Source of the DNA: Formosa sp. L2A11
Lineage (GTDB): Bacteria > Bacteroidota > Bacteroidia > Flavobacteriales > Flavobacteriaceae
Length of the DNA stretch: 64,000 bases
Assembly (NCBI RefSeq): GCF_009796865.1
Contig: NZ_CP047028.1
Coordinates: 1,302,001 to 1,366,000 of the forward strand
Direction of reading: 5' to 3'
Below are positions 31,650 through 41,887 of this stretch, piece after piece (the first letter of the stretch is position 1; each line of letters starts with the position of its first letter). The translations under genes were made by a program, and so were the position numbers. The notes under the pieces are model-generated. The model made no database searches and was not told where the DNA came from. It was given only the letters and a program-made list of their open reading frames with translations.

Positions 31650-33773
31650 TTATTTTTCAAGTTTAAGCTGAATACGCTTTCTAGCTACATCAACCTCTAA
31701 CACTTTTACAATTATTTGTTGTTGTAAACTCACATGTTCACTCACGTCGCTAACAAAAGTGTCTGCTAAATTAGAAACATGTATTAAACCACTTTCTTTA
31801 ATTCCTATATCTACAAAACATCCAAAATTGGTAATATTATTTACAATTCCAGGAAGTAATTGCCCTTCGGTAACGTCTGCAATGGTTTTTATATCTTGGT
31901 TAAAGGCAAAGACTTGTGCTTGTTCTCTAATATCTAAGCCTGGTTTTTCTAATTCCTTAATTATATCTTTAAGCGTTGGTAGTCCAACAGTGTCTGAGCA
32001 GTATGTTTTAAGATCTATTTTTTCTAATACAGCCGAATTTCCTATTAATTCTGAAATACTTTTCCCTGAATCTTTTACCATTTTCTGAACAATAGCATAT
32101 TGTTCTGGATGTACAGCCGAATCGTCTAACGGATTCTTTGCGTCTTTAATTCTTAGAAATCCAGCACCTTGTTCGAATGCTTTATCTCCTAAACGAGGTA
32201 CTTTTTTTATGGCTGTTCGTGTAGAAAATGCTCCGTGTTCTGTTCTGTAATTCACAATGTTTTCGGCTAATTTTGGTCCGATTCCTGACACGTAACTTAA
32301 TAACGATGTACTTGCGGTATTTACATTTACACCAACAGCGTTTACACAGTTTTCTACAACCAAATCTAAACTGCCTTTAAGTTTAGATTGATCTATATCG
32401 TGCTGATATTGACCAACTCCTATAGATTTTGCATCAATTTTAACCAGTTCTGCTAAGGGGTCTTGTAAACGTCTTCCTATAGATACAGAACCTCTTACAG
32501 TAACATCGTAATTGGGGAATTCGTCTCGTGCAATTTTAGATGCCGAATAAATAGAGGCGCCAGCTTCACTAACCACAAACACTTGAACATCTGTTTTAAA
32601 CTGAATACGGCGAATTAAAGTTTCTGTTTCTCTAGAAGCTGTTCCGTTACCAATGGCAATGGCTTCAATGTTATAAGCTTCAACCATAGAGCTAATTTTA
32701 TTAATTGCTCCTATATCATCATTTTTTGGTGGATGCGGATAAATAGTATCATTATGTTTTAAATCGCCTTGTGCATCTAAACATACAATTTTACAACCTG
32801 TTCTAAATCCAGGGTCAATGGCAAGTACACGTTTTTGTCCTAAAGGCGATCCTAAAAGTAGTTGCTTTAAGTTTTTTGCGAAAACATTTATAGCAGAATC
32901 ATCTGCTTTGTCTTTTGCTTTTTGAAGCGCTTCATTCGTTAACGCAGGTAATAATAAACGTTTGTAGGCGTCTTTAATCGCTATAGAAATTTCATTTGCA
33001 CAGGCATTGTTAGAACGTATAATTCGGTCTTCTGTTTTTGCTAAAACAGCATCGTCATCAATCGCAATTTTTATACGAATAAAACCTTCTTTTTCTGCTC
33101 TTAAAATGGCTAATAATCTATGCGATGGAATGCGACTTAAGGCTTCTGTCCAATTAAAATAATCTCTAAATTTTTGAGCTTTTTCATCGTCTGCTTTCGT
33201 TTTTATAACCTTGGTAGTAATGGTTGCTCTGCGTTCTAATTGAAAACGAATATTGTTTCTAATATCTGTGCGTTCGTTAATCCATTCAGAAATAATATGG
33301 CGCGCACCTTCTAACGCATCATCTGTAGATGCAACATCTCCTTTTACATATTTAAAAGCAATAGACTCTAGGTCGTTCGCATTCTGACTCATTATAATTT
33401 TTGCCAAAGGCTCTAATCCTAATTGTCGTGCTTTTTCTGCCTTGGTTTTTCTACTTTTTTTGAAGGGAAGATATAAGTCTTCAAGTGTAATTAAATCTGT
33501 TGTAGATTTTATTTTTTTCTGTAGTTCATCTGTTAAAGCCTCCTGTTCTGTAAGCGCTTTTAAAATAGTAGCTTTTCTTTTTTCTAAGGTTTCAAAAGCA
33601 TCTTTATGTTTTACAATATCTGCAATCTGCACTTCGTCTAAATTTCCGGTTAATTCTTTTCTGTAACGGGATATAAACGGAATGGTACAATCTTCTTCTA
33701 GTAGTTTTAAGGTGTTTTTTACGCCTGTTTCAGGAAGATTGGTTTGGGAGATGATGTATTGTAAAATAGACAT
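31650..33773 (-). CDS. tex: Tex/YhgF RNA-binding transcription accessory protein
   Basis: Cytoplasmic RNA- and DNA-binding protein of 707 residues, related to eukaryotic Spt6. In order: N-terminal helical region, YqgF/RuvC-like domain ('VLAIDPGFRTGCKIVCLD'), helix-hairpin-helix pair ('YVSGIGPKLAENIVNYR'), and a C-terminal S1 domain ('LPGIVNNITNFGCFVDIGIK', 'ESGLIHVSNLAD'). Tex affects transcription and fitness under stress in several bacteria. It is upstream of the deacetylase gene with one base between stop and start. Confidence 0.96.
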   Translation of the reverse strand: MSILQYIISQTNLPETGVKNTLKLLEEDCTIPFISRYRKELTGNLDEVQIADIVKHKDAFETLEKRKATILKALTEQEALTDELQKKIKSTTDLITLEDLYLPFKKSRKTKAEKARQLGLEPLAKIIMSQNANDLESIAFKYVKGDVASTDDALEGARHIISEWINERTDIRNNIRFQLERRATITTKVIKTKADDEKAQKFRDYFNWTEALSRIPSHRLLAILRAEKEGFIRIKIAIDDDAVLAKTEDRIIRSNNACANEISIAIKDAYKRLLLPALTNEALQKAKDKADDSAINVFAKNLKQLLLGSPLGQKRVLAIDPGFRTGCKIVCLDAQGDLKHNDTIYPHPPKNDDIGAINKISSMVEAYNIEAIAIGNGTASRETETLIRRIQFKTDVQVFVVSEAGASIYSASKIARDEFPNYDVTVRGSVSIGRRLQDPLAELVKIDAKSIGVGQYQHDIDQSKLKGSLDLVVENCVNAVGVNVNTASTSLLSYVSGIGPKLAENIVNYRTEHGAFSTRTAIKKVPRLGDKAFEQGAGFLRIKDAKNPLDDSAVHPEQYAIVQKMVKDSGKSISELIGNSAVLEKIDLKTYCSDTVGLPTLKDIIKELEKPGLDIREQAQVFAFNQDIKTIADVTEGQLLPGIVNNITNFGCFVDIGIKESGLIHVSNLADTFVSDVSEHVSLQQQIIVKVLEVDVARKRIQLKLEK

Positions 33774-33891
33774 GTTTTAATTTTGAAAATGGTTTGTAAA
33801 GATAAGGTGTTAGACTGAAATTGATTTTACTTTTTCGAGATAAAATTTAGAAAGACGAATTTCTGTTTTAGGACATAATAGTGTTTGTTTT

Positions 33892-33930
33892 ACCGTTATA
33901 CTGAACTTGTTTCAGTATCTCATTATTTCT
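33892..33930. repeat. Interspersed hairpin repeat, copy 1
   Basis: The core ATACTGAA-CTTG-TTTCAGTAT is an inverted repeat followed by CTCATTATT. A diverged copy lies at 38063-38099 in another intergenic gap. Both sit near gene ends. I believe related TGCTGAACTTGTTTCAGCA elements are widespread in flavobacterial genomes. The rest of the 303-base gap 33774-34076 holds only the lipoprotein gene's terminator. Confidence 0.7.
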
Positions 33931-34013
33931 GAATATGATAAATGTTAAAGTGATTTTTTGTGACTCAATTCTAAAGTTGATTTCAGAAAAAATTCTAATG
34001 TAAAAACAGAAAC

Positions 34014-34052
34014 AAAAAAAGACCTCTAGAATCGAAATTCAAGAGGCCTTTT
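34014..34052 (-). terminator. Terminator of the META-domain lipoprotein gene
   Basis: GACCTCTAGAAT and ATTCAAGAGGCC form a 12-base stem with two mismatches around CGAA. On the minus strand seven T's follow. Confidence 0.65.
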
Positions 34053-34076
34053 AGTAATCTTATTTAGTGCAAAAAT

Positions 34077-34835
34077 TTAGTTTACAAAATAGTCAACTTT
34101 AAATTTTGCCATAGTAGCCATGCGGCCTTTATTTAAATTTAAAACACCATTTACAAGTGTGTAATTATCTGCTACTTCTAACACTTTCATAAATTCAGAT
34201 TCTACAGTCATGTTTGGACACGCCATCATGGTGTGCATCATTTTAGAGAATGTTATACGGTTACCTTCCTGTAATTCGTATTCGCCACCAAAACCGTTAC
34301 AACTTGTGTTTCCGCTAACACGATTGTCGTCTGTGTTTAATATTAAAAATGGTTGTTTACTTACGTTTTCAATAGGTTTGCCGTAAAACTCAACTAATTT
34401 CCAAGGTTTATCTTTTAGGTCTTCAGCATTTTGTTTTTTTAGCATATATGAGTTTGCTAAATCTCCAGTAATTTTATCTCTAGAAGTATCTAAAAGTGCT
34501 ATGCTTGTTTCTTCAACAAAATAGGTTTGAATTTGATTTTTAGTTTTTAAAATGACATTAGAACCTGTTTTGTCCCATGAAAACGCGCCGTTTTCAGTAA
34601 TTACATCCATCGATTCTCCTAAATATTGCGTTTTTTTAGTGAATGTTAAATCGTCATTTAACTCAATTACAGTTTTAATACCTTCACAATCTGCACACGG
34701 AATAATACCTACATAAGTCGCATTCCAATCTAAATTAGACATGCTATTATCTGCATTAAGCGCCGCGTCTTTGTTTGTTTTGCAACTTGCAACTACAATG
34801 GCCATTATTAAAAAAGGTAATGCTTTCTTTATCAT
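34077..34835 (-). CDS. NlpE-like and META-domain lipoprotein
   Basis: Envelope lipoprotein of 252 residues: signal with lipobox Cys at residue 18 ('LIMAIVVASC'), an NlpE N-terminal domain with the CxxC phrase 'YVGIIPCADCEGIKT' (about 41-130), and a C-terminal META/HslJ domain ('VSGNTSCNGFGGEYEL', 'MMHTMMACPNMTVESEF'). In enterobacteria NlpE senses envelope stress and HslJ-type domains relate to heat and novobiocin resistance; here the pair is fused, as is common in Bacteroidota. It follows metG by 27 bases and may be partly co-transcribed. Confidence 0.88.
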   Translation of the reverse strand: MIKKALPFLIMAIVVASCKTNKDAALNADNSMSNLDWNATYVGIIPCADCEGIKTVIELNDDLTFTKKTQYLGESMDVITENGAFSWDKTGSNVILKTKNQIQTYFVEETSIALLDTSRDKITGDLANSYMLKKQNAEDLKDKPWKLVEFYGKPIENVSKQPFLILNTDDNRVSGNTSCNGFGGEYELQEGNRITFSKMMHTMMACPNMTVESEFMKVLEVADNYTLVNGVLNLNKGRMATMAKFKVDYFVN

Positions 34836-34862
34836 AATAATCTAATTTAAGAGATTAAAAAT

Positions 34863-36914
34863 CTAGCTAATTTGTAATCCGTTAGTTACTTCTTTTTCAT
34901 CTGGATTAACAAATACTAATTTACCTTCGGCTGTTTCGGTCATTAAAATCATACCTTCACTATCTACACCACGTAAAGCTCTTGGCGCTAAGTTTACAAG
35001 TACAGTAACGCGTTTTCCAACAATATCTTCTGGTTTAAAACTTTCTGCAATTCCAGAAACAATTGTTCTAACGTCTAAGCCCGTGTCTACTTTTAAAACC
35101 AATAGTTTTTTAGCTTTCGGCATTTTCTCTGCTTCTAAAATCGTACCAACTCTAAGATCTAATTTTGAGAAATCGTCGAATGTAATGGTATCTTTTTGGG
35201 GTTCAGTAACTTTATTTGCTGCCTCGTTTGCTTTTTTACTTGCAATTAATTTATCTAATTGTTTCTGAATCGTATCGTCTTCAATTTTAGAAAATAATAA
35301 TTCAGCCTTTCCTATTTGGTGTGCTGCAGGAAGTAAAACATCTTTAGTTGAAATACTTTCCCAAGAATTTTCGTCTGAAATATTTAAAATTCCTTTTAAT
35401 TTAGTTGACGTAAAAGGTAAAAAAGGTTCGCAAAGTGTGGCTAATCCTGAAGCAATTTGAAGTGCAACAAACATAATGGTTTGCGTACGCGCTTCGTCTA
35501 CTTTAATCATTTTCCAAGGCTCTTCGTCGGCTAAATATTTATTACCAAGACGTGCTAAACTCATTAATTCTTGACTTCCTTCACGGAATCTGTAACGTTC
35601 TATAGAGCTTGAAATTACAGACGGATAGGCTTTTAAAGCCGCTAAAGTTTCTTCATCTATTTTAGAGAATTCACTTGGTGTTGGTACACTTCCGTTGTAA
35701 TATTTATTAGTTAAAACGACAACACGATTAATAAAGTTTCCGAAGATAGCAACCAATTCGTTGTTGTTTCTCGCTTGGAAATCTTTCCATGTAAAGTCGT
35801 TATCTTTAGTTTCTGGCGCATTTGCTGTTAAGGCATAACGCAACACATCTTGCTGTCCTGGGAAATCTTCTAAATATTCTGGTAACCAAACGGCCCAGTT
35901 TTTAGAAGTAGATAATTTATTTCCTTCTAAATTTAAAAATTCGTTAGCAGGTACATTTTCTGGTAGAATGTAAGAGCCTTCTGCCTTTAACATGGCAGGG
36001 AAAATAATACAGTGAAACACAATATTATCTTTACCAATAAAATGCACTAAAGTGGTGTCTTTATCTTTCCAGTATGGTTCCCAATCTTTTCCTTCGCGAG
36101 CGGCCCATTCTTTTGTAGAAGAAATGTATCCAATAGGAGCATCGAACCACACATAAAGTACTTTTCCATCTGCACCTTCTAATGGTACGGGAATTCCCCA
36201 GTCTAAATCTCTGGTTACCGCACGAGGTCTTAAGCCGTCGTCTATCCAAGATTTTACTTGTCCGTAAACGTTAGGTTTCCAGTCTTTTTTATGTCCTTTT
36301 AAAATCCATTCTCTTAAGAAATCTTCGTGTTTGTCTAAAGGTAAAAACCAGTGTTTCGTTTCTTTTAAGGTAGGAACATTTCCAGTAATAGCCGATTTAG
36401 GATTAATTAAATCTGTAGCATTTAAACTGCTTCCACATTTTTCACATTGATCTCCGTAAGCTTCTTCATTCCCACATTTAGGGCAAGTTCCGGTAACAAA
36501 ACGGTCTGCTAAAAACTGATTTGCTTCTTCGTCGTATAATTGCTCAGTCGTTTCTTCAGTAAATTCACCCTTATTATATAAAGTTGTAAAGAATTCTGAT
36601 GCAGTATCGTGATGAATTTTAGCAGAAGTTCTCGAGTAATTATCAAAAGAGACACCAAAATCTTCAAACGATGTTTTAATAATCGCATGGTATTTATCTA
36701 CAATATCTTGAGGTGTTACACCTTCTTTTTTCGCTTTAATAGTAATAGGTACGCCGTGTTCGTCACTTCCGCAAATAAAAAGAACATCGTTTCCTGTTAA
36801 GCGTAAATATCGTGCATAAATATCTGCAGGTACGTAAACACCGGCTAAGTGGCCAATGTGTATTGGGCCGTTGGTGTAAGGTAGCGCTGCTGTAATGGTA
36901 TATCTTTTAGACAT
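34863..36914 (-). CDS. metG: Methionyl-tRNA synthetase
   Basis: Charges tRNA-Met; 683 residues from the ATG at 36914. Class I motifs: '[15 protein letters not shown]' (HIGH) and '[12 protein letters not shown]' (KMSKS variant). A zinc knuckle '[20 protein letters not shown]' lies in the connective peptide, and the C-terminal EMAP/OB tRNA-binding domain is at about 580-683 ('[20 protein letters not shown]'). The frame extends 16 codons to 36962, but a TACTTTTG promoter element at 36938-36945 lies inside that extension, so the shorter start '[13 protein letters not shown]' is right. Confidence 0.96.
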   Translation of the reverse strand: MSKRYTITAALPYTNGPIHIGHLAGVYVPADIYARYLRLTGNDVLFICGSDEHGVPITIKAKKEGVTPQDIVDKYHAIIKTSFEDFGVSFDNYSRTSAKIHHDTASEFFTTLYNKGEFTEETTEQLYDEEANQFLADRFVTGTCPKCGNEEAYGDQCEKCGSSLNATDLINPKSAITGNVPTLKETKHWFLPLDKHEDFLREWILKGHKKDWKPNVYGQVKSWIDDGLRPRAVTRDLDWGIPVPLEGADGKVLYVWFDAPIGYISSTKEWAAREGKDWEPYWKDKDTTLVHFIGKDNIVFHCIIFPAMLKAEGSYILPENVPANEFLNLEGNKLSTSKNWAVWLPEYLEDFPGQQDVLRYALTANAPETKDNDFTWKDFQARNNNELVAIFGNFINRVVVLTNKYYNGSVPTPSEFSKIDEETLAALKAYPSVISSSIERYRFREGSQELMSLARLGNKYLADEEPWKMIKVDEARTQTIMFVALQIASGLATLCEPFLPFTSTKLKGILNISDENSWESISTKDVLLPAAHQIGKAELLFSKIEDDTIQKQLDKLIASKKANEAANKVTEPQKDTITFDDFSKLDLRVGTILEAEKMPKAKKLLVLKVDTGLDVRTIVSGIAESFKPEDIVGKRVTVLVNLAPRALRGVDSEGMILMTETAEGKLVFVNPDEKEVTNGLQIS

Positions 36915-36937
36915 GTCTCGTTTCTGTTTTAAAGGCA

Positions 36938-36945
36938 CAAAAGTA
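36938..36945 (-). promoter_or_regulatory. -7 promoter element of metG
   Basis: TACTTTTG on the minus strand matches TAnnTTTG exactly, 24 bases before the ATG at 36914. It decides the metG start. Confidence 0.6.
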
Positions 36946-36999
36946 CGCATTTCATTAACCATTTAGAAAAAAAATGTATTTTTACCAAAAGCACTTTTT

Positions 37000-38028
37000 A
37001 TGTTACTTAATAGAATTTTTTTACCCCTATTTTTTATTGTTTTTAGTTTAAATATTAGTCCGATCATGGCACAGCAATCTACAAGTCAGTCTTTAGTGAA
37101 TACTTCAAAAACGTATATTAAACCACCATATTTAAAAGTGGGTGATACTGTCGCTATTGTAGCGCCGTCTGGAGTGTTGAAAAATAAGTTTGATGATATA
37201 GAACGCGCCAGAGCCTTGCTCAAAACGTGGGGTTTAAATACGGTAGTTAGTGATAATCTTTATGCACAAAACGGACATTTTGCAGGTACAGATGAACAAC
37301 GTGCTTCAGATTTCCAAACAGCATTAGACGATCCTAAGATAAAAGCCATTTGGTGTGCACGTGGCGGATACGGAACGGTTAGAATGATGGATATGTTAGA
37401 TTATTCTAAATTTAAATTGAATCCGAAATGGGTTATTGGGTATTCAGATATTACAGCACTTCATAATCAAATTCACGATTTAGGATATCAATCTTTACAC
37501 GCTATGATGTGTATTAGTTTAACTAAAAACATTGCAGATATTCCTTATACAGTTTCAACATTTAAAGATGCTATTTTTGGAAAACCATTGTCTTATACTT
37601 TAAAAGGTTCTAAATACAATAAAACAGGAGTGGTTACTGCGCCATTAACAGGAGGAAACTTAACATTATTACATACTATGTTAGGATCTGTGAGTACTAT
37701 TGATACATCTGGAGAGATTCTTTTTATTGAAGAAGTTGGTGAATATGCTTACCATATAGACCGTATGTTACAAAGTTTAAAACGTGCTGGTTATTTTGAA
37801 AACTGTAAAGGTATTTTGGTTGGAGATATGAGTAGAGTTAGAAAAAATCCAACGCCTTTTGGAGAAAGCATAGAAGAAATTATTCTTAATATCGCTGCCG
37901 ATTATGATTTTCCAGTAGCTTTTAATATGCCTGCAGGACATGAGAAAGATAATCGTGCCATGTTTTTTGGAAGAACTATTGAGATGAAGGTTACTAAAGA
38001 TGATACAAAGATTGTTTTTAAAGACTAA
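37000..38028 (+). CDS. LD-carboxypeptidase (peptidase S66)
   Basis: Exported murein LD-carboxypeptidase of 342 residues that trims the terminal D-Ala from tetrapeptide stems during wall recycling. A signal peptide ends near 'SPIMAQQ' (about residue 25). Family features: 'GDTVAIVAPSGVLKN', nucleophile Ser in 'WVIGYSDITALHNQ', Glu in 'LFIEEVGEYAYHIDRML' and His in 'MPAGHEKDNRAMFFG'. Classical LdcA is cytoplasmic; the signal peptide puts this one in the periplasm. Divergent from metG and followed by a strong terminator. Confidence 0.92.
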   Translation: MLLNRIFLPLFFIVFSLNISPIMAQQSTSQSLVNTSKTYIKPPYLKVGDTVAIVAPSGVLKNKFDDIERARALLKTWGLNTVVSDNLYAQNGHFAGTDEQRASDFQTALDDPKIKAIWCARGGYGTVRMMDMLDYSKFKLNPKWVIGYSDITALHNQIHDLGYQSLHAMMCISLTKNIADIPYTVSTFKDAIFGKPLSYTLKGSKYNKTGVVTAPLTGGNLTLLHTMLGSVSTIDTSGEILFIEEVGEYAYHIDRMLQSLKRAGYFENCKGILVGDMSRVRKNPTPFGESIEEIILNIAADYDFPVAFNMPAGHEKDNRAMFFGRTIEMKVTKDDTKIVFKD

Positions 38029-38062
38029 GACGTTTGTTTGATAACTAATTTTACGGTTGTCG

Positions 38063-38099
38063 TACGTTATGCTGAGTTTATTTCAGTATCTCATCATTT
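38063..38099. repeat. Interspersed hairpin repeat, copy 2
   Basis: GTTATGCTGAGTTTATTTCAGTATCTCATCATTT resembles 33896-33930 over about 34 bases with a few changes. It lies just before the terminator at 38110. Confidence 0.65.
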
Positions 38100-38109
38100 A
38101 TATATAATA

Positions 38110-38151
38110 AAAAAGGGTTTTACAATCTATTAAATTGTAAAACCCTTTTTT
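38110..38151. terminator. Bidirectional terminator
   Basis: AAAAAGGGTTTTACAAT and its perfect inverse ATTGTAAAACCCTTTTT flank a short loop. The stem serves both the convergent LD-carboxypeptidase and S9 peptidase genes. Confidence 0.88.
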
Positions 38152-38167
38152 GTATTTCTGTTTTAAA

Positions 38168-40075
38168 TTACAATGTTTCTTTTAGCCAACCAAAGAATTC
38201 GTGTTGCCAAACCAAAGCATTTTGAGGTTGTAATACCCAGTGATTTTCATCTGGTAAATACAATAATTTACTTTTAATACCTCGCAATTGTGCTGCTTGA
38301 AAAGCACTTAAACCTTGCTCTATTGGTACACGATAATCTTTTCCACCTTGAATAATTAAAATAGGAGTGTCCCATTTATTTACAAGAGTAATTGGATTAA
38401 ACTCGTTAAACGCTTTTTGTGCAACAGTATTTGATTTGTCCCAGTAGTGACCACCAAAATCATGATTTACAAAGAATAATTCTTCTGTAGTTCCAGCCAT
38501 TGTTCTTGTATCGAAAACACCATCGTGAGCGATTAATGTTTTAAAACGTTTGTTGTGAATTCCTGCTAAATAGAATATAGAATAGCCACCGTAACTTGCG
38601 CCAATTGCACCAAGTCTGTCCTTATCTACGTAAGATTCTTTAGCAACATCGTCTATTGCAGAAAGATAATCTCTCATAGATTGTCCGCCCCAATCTTTAC
38701 TAATTGCTTCGTTCCATTCTACACCATGTCCAGGCATTCCTCTACGATTAGGTGCTACAATAATATAACCTTGAGACGCCATAAGTTGAAAATTCCAACG
38801 GTAAGAATAAAATTGTGAAAGTGGAGATTGTGGTCCACCTTGTGCGTATAATAACGTTGGATATTTTTTATTCGGATCGAAGTTAGGAGGTAAAATTACC
38901 CAAACTAACATTTGTTTATTATCTGTTGTGGTCACGTAACGTTTTTCAACTTTAGGTAAATCTAATTTGCTGTAAAAGTCGTCGTTAACCGTAGATAATT
39001 TTTTGAATGTTTCTTTCTTTAAATTGTAAGCATAAATCTCACTTGCGTGATTCATATCACCACGAGTTAGAATAAGTGTTTTACCAACTTCTGCAACAAT
39101 ACCTCTAACATCAAATTGGCCTTCAGTTAATTGTTCAACTACGGGAGCAATTCGTTTTTTTCCAGGATAGTTCACAGAAAATAATTGAATAGTTCCATCT
39201 ACAGCAGCTGTAAAATAAAATTTAGAACCGTCTTTACTCCAAGTAAAACTATTTACTGTTCCATCCCATTGTTGGGTTAAGTTTTGTTTTATTCCGTTTT
39301 CTAAAACAATAATATCATTCTTATCGCTTTCGTAACCTGGCGTTTTCATTTGTAACCAAGCTAAAGCGCCTTTAGAAGAAAATGCAGGATTGGTATCGTA
39401 TCCTTTATTATCTTCAGTAATATTGGTTGTTGTTTTAGTCTCTAAATCGTATTTATATATGTCTGTATTTGTACTTGTAGCATAAGCTTTTCCTTTTAAC
39501 TTCTTGCTTACATAATAAATACTTTTACTGTCTGGAGACCAAATATAATCTTCGTCACCTCCAAATGGGCGTTGTGGCGAGTAATAAGGTTCGTTAGGCA
39601 TAACATCTGTTGCAGACTCATCTTCAGCATTTACTTTTTTATAAAATACATGATCGTAAGATCCGTCGTTCCATGTGTCCCAATGGCGATTATCTAAATC
39701 TGTAAATACATAAGCATCTGCTTTGTCAAGATTTTTGTAAATATCTTTAGCTTTAATATCTTCTATATGTACAGCTTTGTTAAATACTTTATATGCACCA
39801 TCTGGCGATATGTTTTTGTCTGAAACAGTGACATCTTCTTTTTTAATTTCTACAGCTTCACCACCATCAATTGGAATTTTAAAGTATGACGTATCATAAC
39901 TATTGTCTTCAATATTTGGAATTTTTACACTATAAAAAATTTCTGAGCCATCTTGAGATACGCCCATAACGCCAATACGTTTTACGCTCCAGAGCAGTTC
40001 TGGATTCATAACATTTTGCGCCGATAATAAGTTGCTAGTAATCACAGCAGTTAGAATTAGGATTAATTTCTTCAT
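38168..40075 (-). CDS. Exported S9 family peptidase (acylaminoacyl/dipeptidyl peptidase type)
   Basis: Periplasmic serine peptidase of 635 residues: signal peptide ('MKKLILILTAVITSNLLSAQ'), a beta-propeller built of Tol/WD-like repeats (about 30-370) and a C-terminal alpha/beta hydrolase with Ser in 'GAIGASYGGYSIF', Asp in 'IQGGKDYRVP' and His in 'DENHWVL'. It would cleave short peptides from the N-terminal side. I chose the ATG at 40075 because the frame's TTG at 40099 overlaps a TATATTTG promoter element and lacks a proper signal start. Confidence 0.93.
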   Translation of the reverse strand: MKKLILILTAVITSNLLSAQNVMNPELLWSVKRIGVMGVSQDGSEIFYSVKIPNIEDNSYDTSYFKIPIDGGEAVEIKKEDVTVSDKNISPDGAYKVFNKAVHIEDIKAKDIYKNLDKADAYVFTDLDNRHWDTWNDGSYDHVFYKKVNAEDESATDVMPNEPYYSPQRPFGGDEDYIWSPDSKSIYYVSKKLKGKAYATSTNTDIYKYDLETKTTTNITEDNKGYDTNPAFSSKGALAWLQMKTPGYESDKNDIIVLENGIKQNLTQQWDGTVNSFTWSKDGSKFYFTAAVDGTIQLFSVNYPGKKRIAPVVEQLTEGQFDVRGIVAEVGKTLILTRGDMNHASEIYAYNLKKETFKKLSTVNDDFYSKLDLPKVEKRYVTTTDNKQMLVWVILPPNFDPNKKYPTLLYAQGGPQSPLSQFYSYRWNFQLMASQGYIIVAPNRRGMPGHGVEWNEAISKDWGGQSMRDYLSAIDDVAKESYVDKDRLGAIGASYGGYSIFYLAGIHNKRFKTLIAHDGVFDTRTMAGTTEELFFVNHDFGGHYWDKSNTVAQKAFNEFNPITLVNKWDTPILIIQGGKDYRVPIEQGLSAFQAAQLRGIKSKLLYLPDENHWVLQPQNALVWQHEFFGWLKETL

Positions 40076-40096
40076 TTTTATGTTAATTATACAACT

Positions 40097-40104
40097 CAAA
40101 TATA
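40097..40104 (-). promoter_or_regulatory. -7 promoter element of the S9 peptidase gene
   Basis: TATATTTG on the minus strand matches TAnnTTTG exactly, 22 bases before the ATG at 40075, and covers the alternative TTG start. Confidence 0.6.
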
Positions 40105-40298
40105 CGGATTTGAGGTTGTTTCATTTATTAAAATTATAATAAAGTCTAGTTCTGTTTTGTTGATTTAGGGTTGATACGATTAATATTTAAGATTACATTT
40201 TAATAAAACTTAAAACTTAGATTGCTTACGGTAACTTAAATTTTGAAACAGATTATTGATTAACTTGTAGGTGTAAAATTAATTTAGAATCTAACGGT

Positions 40299-40658
40299 AT
40301 GGCAGAACACAACGAACTTGGTGAATTAGGTGAAGATATGGCTGTCGATTTCCTACAAAAAAAAGGTTATGAAATTCTAGAACGTAATTACCGTTACAGA
40401 AAAGCAGAAGTAGATATTTTGGCAAAAACAGATGATGTTCTTGCTGTTATAGAAGTTAAAACACGCTCGTCTGCATTTTTCGGTGATCCGCAAGATTTTG
40501 TAAAACCAAAACAAATTCAAAGATTAGTAACCGCTGTAGATGCTTATGTTGCCAATAATAATTTAGACTTAGAAGTCCGTTTTGATATTATTGCCATTGT
40601 AAAAACAAATAAGAAATTTGAGTTAGAACATTTAGAAAATGCGTTTTATCATTTTTAA
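40299..40658 (+). CDS. yraN: YraN family (UPF0102) endonuclease-like protein
   Basis: A 119-residue protein with a PD-(D/E)xK nuclease-like fold: 'GELGEDMAVDFLQKKGYEIL', 'ERNYRYRKAEVDILAK' and 'VLAVIEVKTRSS' (catalytic Asp, Glu-x-Lys). It is widespread and conserved, with no settled function; Holliday-junction-resolvase-like activity has been proposed from the fold. It stands 64 bases before the dehydrogenase gene and may share its transcript. Confidence 0.93.
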   Translation: MAEHNELGELGEDMAVDFLQKKGYEILERNYRYRKAEVDILAKTDDVLAVIEVKTRSSAFFGDPQDFVKPKQIQRLVTAVDAYVANNNLDLEVRFDIIAIVKTNKKFELEHLENAFYHF

Positions 40659-40721
40659 AAACCAACTTGTAATTGCGATTGAATTAATAGAAAGATAAAT
40701 TATATAAAATTTTAAAATAAA

Positions 40722-41684
40722 ATGAAACTAGTTGTATTAGATGGTTATACTTTAAATCCAGGAGATTTAAGTTGGGACGCTTTAAACACGTTAACAGATG
40801 TAACAATTCACGACCGTATTGCTTTAGATCAAGCTTCAATTCTCTCGGCAATAGGAAATGCAGAAGCTGTTATTACTAGTAAAGTACCATTTACAAAAGA
40901 GTTGTTGGAGCAGTTGCCAAATTTAAAATATATAGGTGTTACGGCCACAGGTTTTAATATTATAGATATTAATGCTTCTAAAAAGCAAGGTATTGTTGTT
41001 ACCAATGTTCCTGCATATAGTACGGCTTCGGTAGCACAGTTTACTATGGCGTTAGTCTTGGAACTTTGCCACCATGTTGGCGATCATAATTCTGCAGTGC
41101 AATCTGGCCAATGGGAGACATCTTTAGACTTTAGTTTTTGGAATAGCCCGCTTATAGAGTTGGAAGGGAAAACGATGGGAATTATAGGTTTCGGACAAAT
41201 AGGAAGGGCTACAGCGGTTCTAGCACAAGCTTTTGGCATGCAAGTTTTGGTTTATAATAGAACTATTTATGCAGAATATGAAACCGAAACGTGTCATTTT
41301 GTTTCTTTAGACGAATTATTAGAAACTTCAGACGTGATTAGCTTACATTGCCCGATGACGGAAGATACAGCAGGGATTATTAATGCTAAAAACCTAGAAA
41401 AAATGAAATCTAGTGCGTTTTTAATAAATACATCTCGTGGCGGATTGGTTGTCGAAGCCGATTTAGCGAACGCTTTAAATAATGAAAAAATTGCAGGTGC
41501 AGCCGTAGATGTCGTTTCCGAAGAACCTATTATAAAAGAGAATCCGCTTTTAGGAGCTAAAAACTGTATTATTACGCCGCATATTGCTTGGGCGCCTTTA
41601 GAAGCTAGAAGTCGTTGTTTGCAAATTACTATAGCAAATTTTAGTGCATTTTTAAAAGGTGAAGCTCAAAATGTGGTGTCTTAA
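40722..41684 (+). CDS. D-2-hydroxyacid dehydrogenase (glycerate/hydroxypyruvate type)
   Basis: NAD(P)-dependent dehydrogenase of 320 residues that interconverts 2-oxo acids and D-2-hydroxy acids. Nucleotide-binding 'MGIIGFGQIGRATAV' lies near residue 150. Catalytic Arg is in 'LINTSRGGLV', Glu in 'VVSEEP' and His in 'ITPHIAWAP'. The Trp after the catalytic His resembles hydroxypyruvate or glycerate dehydrogenases. The exact substrate cannot be fixed by eye. A second family member is at 60434-61372. Confidence 0.92.
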   Translation: MKLVVLDGYTLNPGDLSWDALNTLTDVTIHDRIALDQASILSAIGNAEAVITSKVPFTKELLEQLPNLKYIGVTATGFNIIDINASKKQGIVVTNVPAYSTASVAQFTMALVLELCHHVGDHNSAVQSGQWETSLDFSFWNSPLIELEGKTMGIIGFGQIGRATAVLAQAFGMQVLVYNRTIYAEYETETCHFVSLDELLETSDVISLHCPMTEDTAGIINAKNLEKMKSSAFLINTSRGGLVVEADLANALNNEKIAGAAVDVVSEEPIIKENPLLGAKNCIITPHIAWAPLEARSRCLQITIANFSAFLKGEAQNVVS

Positions 41685-41887
41685 GCCTGTTTTTTTTTAA
41701 AATTTAATTTATATGAGTTTATTAATTTTAGATGCTTCAGAGTTTTAATTTATTAATAGGTTTTTATAAAATAGAGATATCAATAATTTAAAATCGTTTT
41801 TAGCTAAAATCACATATTTACAGAATGTTAATTGAGTGAGCTAAAACTCTTTTTTTTGAGGCTGTATGTAGGCTGTAAGCTGCTATG

